Positions 7,142 through 10,000 of a stretch of DNA of 10,000 nt are shown here, one piece after another. The DNA is from Actinidia chinensis (Eukaryota; Streptophyta; Magnoliopsida; Ericales; Actinidiaceae). The translations under genes and the position numbers were made by a program. Within the stretch, counting starts at the first letter, position 1. Each line of letters starts with the position of its first letter. Location: contig VIGQ01001354.1 in assembly GCA_009663005.1 (NCBI GenBank), positions 17,501-27,500 on the forward strand. The letters are read 5' to 3'. The notes under the pieces were generated by a model. It saw nothing but the letters and a program-made list of their open reading frames with translations. It did not search any database and was not told where the DNA came from.

Positions 7142-8138
7142 TCTAGTAACTACTGCAATGAGGGTATTTCTGACAAAGTTCAGAAAATTGACAAAGTGCT
7201 TATGAAGTTGGGATGGAGTCTATGTACTCTAATCAAATATTTTTGTTTTTTTTTTTTTTTTTGTAAACTTATAGATTCACTTGTCAATGTTAAACACATT
7301 CCGTTTGTAGGTGGGTCCATAAGAGAAAAATAGACCCAATGGTTCAATAGAGCTTTTTAAAGCTTATTGGTGGCAAAAAATTTACTCAAAAAGAAAGATT
7401 AATTATGATGAAATATTTGTTGCTTGTCGCCATGCTTACAATCTATCGAGTTCTCTTCTCCATTGTGACACATTTCAATTATGACATTTGGCAATGACGC
7501 CAAGACTTCAATTTTTTGAATGATCATATTGAGGAGACATCTATATGATGATTATATAAGTTCATAGCTAAGAGCCAAGAACATATGGTATACAGTTGAA
7601 TAGGTCCATTATGGACCTTAAGAAAGAATCCTGAAGTTGGTGATTTTCTAATTTTATTGTAGATGATATTCTACCATTGGAAATAATGTAAGGGCTTATC
7701 TACTATAAATATTGGTGGTAAATAATATTGATATGAAGGACTTAGAGCAGCTAGCTAACATTTTAGGGATCATGATTTTGTGAGATCGCCAGACTAAAAT
7801 GTTAGGTTTATCCCAACTGACAGATATTAGATACGATTCTTGTCAAGTTTGTAATGAATAACTCTAAGAAAGGGTTATTTTTAACTTTTAGCATGAGTTC
7901 TTTTGTCTAAGGACAATGTCTAAGGACTTTTGAGGATGAGCAGTCATCAGAGGAAGCCAATAATATATGATTTGCACTAGACCAGAAATCTATTATGCAG
8001 TGGGCACGGTGAACATATATCAATATAATATAGGATAAGAGTATGGACTGCGGTGAAATATATTTTCAAGTATTGAGAAGGATAGAGATTAACGTGACCT
8101 ACGGAGATTCAGATTAATTTCCAAGCGGTTATGTCTTC
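7142..8138 (+). pseudogene. Decayed Ty1/copia polyprotein: reverse transcriptase and RNase H start
   Basis: Copia pol copies RNA to DNA; here only a dead fragment remains. Conserved peptides appear in the right order but in shifting frames. They are: NEGISDKV (about 7155); MESMYSNQI (7213-7239); RWVHKR (7309-7326), the start of the RT domain; INYDEIF (7398-7418); SIVTHFNYDIWQ (7459-7494), just before the first catalytic Asp motif; LNDHIEET (7516-7539); an IYGLKK-like block (about 7605-7625); a broken YVDD catalytic box (about 7655-7667); MKDLEQLANILGI (7733-7771); TKMLGLSQLT (7793-7822); CTRPEIYYAVGTVN (7973-8014); AVKYIFKY (8050-8073); and SGYVF (8124-8138), near the RNase H start. The part between the GLKQASRSW-type block and YVDD appears deleted, and a 17-T run (7246-7262) interrupts the 5' part. 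Single-base indels occur every few dozen bases. No gag, integrase core or LTR was found around it. Confidence 0.88.
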
Positions 8139-8160
8139 GCCCCAGAAGTGAATTCTTTAC

Positions 8161-8221
8161 TGCAAGTGTACAGGTCGCGAAATAGTAATAAACTCGAAGT
8201 ACGAGTATCGATCCCACGAGG
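8161..8221. repeat. Conserved plant-repeat motif (TGCAAGTGTAC ... GAGTATCGATCCCACGAGG)
   Basis: The segment begins TGCAAGTGTACAGGTCGCG, continues with AATAGTAATAAACTCG and ends GAGTATCGATCCCACGAGG. The arrangement 'GCAAGTG.AC.GGTCG ... AGTAATA ... AGTATCGATCCCAC.GGG' is familiar to me from many plant genomes near retroelement boundaries. This is recognition from memory, not a search. It starts shortly after the last recognisable copia codon (8138), so a repeat-repeat junction lies at about 8139-8160. Confidence 0.45.
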
Positions 8222-9082
8222 AACAGTGCCAAGGTGAACAAAGATACTAAAAATATACAATAAATCCTAACTAAATCCAAAATGATGTTTCAAAAAGGAA
8301 AAATAAAAATTCTTGTATTTAAGTTTTCGTTTGATTTGAAATTAAATATAATATGAAAGCAATTAAATTCATTTAAATTTAATTTAAAAAGACTTCAGAA
8401 TCAATTGATTCAATTAATAAGTTTCTCAATTCCAATGGAGGCTTGTATAACCTTAAATCCTGACGAACAGAGTAAGGGCGGTGAGGACATGCAAATATAG
8501 AACCGAGGCAGGTTCAGAAAATTTAACTTTTAAACCAATTGTTCTTCAATCTTCAAATTTTAAAATAAATCTGGTGTTATAATCATGGTCGTGCACATCA
8601 TCGATTCGAGCAGCACATATATGAAACCCAACTCACGCCTAATATTACAATGCAGTATATACGAGTCAGCATTCACGCATAAAGCGTTACCGAACAGAAT
8701 AGGATGCTCAGAATTTTTGAAAGTATTAGAACATTAAATGAAGAGATAAAAAATCAAGAAAATATACAATGATATAAAAATACATCAATTGTATACTCGA
8801 CCAAGCCAATCTTCATAATCGAATTTCCGCAGTTGGGAGAATTATCCAAACATGGCATAAGAAAAGCAATAATAAATATCGAAGACCTTACGGTAAAACT
8901 TGCATTAAATTATCAAATTGAAAACGTTACAAAAATAAGTAAATCCTAAGAGCTCCTATGAAAAAAATTAAAAAAGCTGTAAATAAAAATAAAACTAAAA
9001 GTCTCTCTCATCATAAAACAAAGGATTGTATGTATAGACTTCTGGAGTCCAAGTCCTTACTAGATTAAAACTCTTTTCCTAA

Positions 9083-9930
9083 TTTTCTTCTTAGCCCGTA
9101 CGTTGCAATTATTGATTTTGGCCATTTACTATAGATTGATCAGTAAATGACTATTAGATACAAAGTTGTAAATCTGAAAAAAAAAATTTGCCTTTACAAC
9201 GCATCAAAAATAAGCTCAATCAGGACATGAGAGTAAAATGTTATATCAAAATGACCGAGGACAAGTTTTTAGAAAACTTCGCTAGTGTCGACCCCAATCC
9301 TTTGTATTTTGGCATTCAACCTAAGTAAAAAAAATTAATTTTTAGCTCTTGGATTATTTTGAACGTTGCACAGAGGCGTTCAAAACCCGGGACATTTCAT
9401 TTTTCTTCTTAGAGTTCCCAACCCCAGGTAATTTTTTATTTGTCTAGTATAGCTCAATTTTGACAAATTTAGATATCGATTAGCTAATTCTTATTAGAGA
9501 CAAAGTTCTATCCTTTAAGTCTTTCTTTCCAACCTTTAAAATTTAGATCACGAATATCGGAGTAAACGTTATGGTTGAAAATATCAAGATAGGTTTTTCA
9601 AGCAATTTGCTTAGCGTCGAATGTTGATTCCTTGTATTTTAGAGTGTGATGCTCAGGTAATTTTCCACTAAATTATTCTTAGCATTTGAAAGTTGGTTTC
9701 TTCATGCAATGGGCATTCGAATGCTCATTGTAATTTGAGCCTTCTTTGACTTTTTTTCCTCATCTTCTTAGTCTGTTTTAAAGCTCTTGGAGTCAATATC
9801 TCATAATGCCTTTCGTTAGACGTAAACTTGTATAACTTTGTGAGATCTTTCTAACAACGCATCTTTCATTCTATTCTAGGTTACAGGTGAAAATTTCTAT
9901 TAATTTCTAGCACGGTCCTTGATAGGCGTG
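9083..9930. repeat. Three diverged tandem units, about 330 bp each
   Basis: 'ttttcttcttag' begins unit A (9083), and exactly recurs at 9401; a variant 'catcttcttag' starts unit C near 9761. Further matches fit the same spacing: 'attagatacaaagtt' (9153) with 'attagagacaaagtt' (9493); 'gagtaaaatgtta' (9231) with 'gagtaaacgtta' (9560); 'cctttgtatttt' (about 9299) with 'ccttgtatttt' (about 9630); and 'acaacgcatc' in A (9197) and C (9854), 657 bp apart, about twice the unit. Each unit also has a 'tgtcga/gcgtcga/attcga' block. Divergence is high, so the array is old. Confidence 0.6.
9713..9724. repeat. Perfect 12-bp palindrome GCATTCGAATGC
   Basis: GCATTC is followed directly by its inverse complement GAATGC. 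It lies near the B/C unit boundary of the 330-bp array, flanked by 'caatgg' on the left and 'tcattg' on the right, which extends the symmetry imperfectly. Related, decayed sequences ('gcgtcgaatgt', 'gaacgttgcacagaggcgttc') occur in the array. Confidence 0.7.
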
Positions 9931-10000
9931 CCTGTACTCGGTCACTTTTTTGGTTCCACATCCTCCTCTTTATCATCATTATCCTGCAATAAATGATCGA

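Larger units (their letters stand above)
8139..9990. mobile_element. Probable non-coding part of a large retroelement (LARD-like), unresolved ends
   Basis: No open frame of note occurs on either strand over about 1.85 kb. The left part holds a motif I recognise from plant repetitive DNA (8161-8221). The middle (8300-9080) is non-coding with no internal repeat that I can define; it includes 'ccgcagttgggagaattatccaaacatgg' in pieces near 8828-8856, also reminiscent of plant retroelement spacers. The right part carries three ancient tandem units of about 330 bp (9083 onward). No polypurine tract, primer-binding site or TSD was seen, so the element type is inference. An ordinary decayed intergenic repeat is the alternative. 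Confidence 0.35.

Noticed and set aside
7040..7333. 97-codon plus-strand open frame
   Set aside because: It partly overlaps the copia remnant but is in the wrong frame for most of the conserved blocks and includes a poly-Phe run from the T17 tract. It is not a separate gene.
8089..8280. 63-codon minus-strand open frame with membrane-like composition
   Set aside because: It is antisense to the copia/plant-repeat junction; hydrophobicity comes from AT-rich antisense codons.

Overview
This 10-kb window looks like gene-poor, repeat-rich nuclear DNA from a flowering plant, probably a eudicot. It is AT-rich with long A and T runs. It contains a broken plant germin-like gene, a Ty1/copia long terminal repeat (LTR) with a plant-type initiator-Met primer-binding site, a decayed copia polymerase region and a short non-autonomous DNA transposon. 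No intact protein-coding gene was found; the longer open frames are fortuitous or lie inside repeats. Nothing points to bacterial, organellar or viral DNA. The species cannot be named from the sequence.

Layout. Bases 1-2332 hold three diverged, same-direction copies of an unclassified AT-rich repeat, each with a fold-back core built around GTGGGWCCCAC. A unique spacer with a perfect 13-bp hairpin separates copies 1 and 2. Bases 2480-3263 hold a truncated copia element on the minus strand: LTR (2889-3263), primer-binding site (2870-2881) and a CpG-rich leader. Next to the LTR, and partly overlapping it, is a near-perfect 106-bp-period tandem duplication (3249-3454). It leads into the 3' flank of a germin-like protein pseudogene (3589-3967, minus), which has lost its N-terminal half and carries a frameshift in the metal-binding motif.

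Bases 4000-6220 are AT-rich intergenic DNA with only a candidate TATA/RY promoter-like site at 5313-5334. A roughly 470-bp MITE-like element spans 6226-6697, followed by an odd A15-T9-C7 homopolymer block. Bases 7142-8138 are a badly decayed plus-strand copia reverse transcriptase/RNase H region, recognisable as short conserved peptides spread over all three frames (SIVTHFNYDIWQ, the YVDD box, KDLEQLANILGI, RPEIYYAVG). It ends near a motif common in plant repetitive DNA (8161-8221). The rest (to about 9990) is non-coding repeat-like sequence with three ancient tandem units of about 330 bp.

The parts do not work together as a pathway. The window records nested and tandem repeat insertion around one dead gene. 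The best candidates for follow-up are the foldback repeat family at 1-2332, the recent duplication at the LTR/germin junction, and the 330-bp array at the right end. I found no convincing sign of a new functional system.
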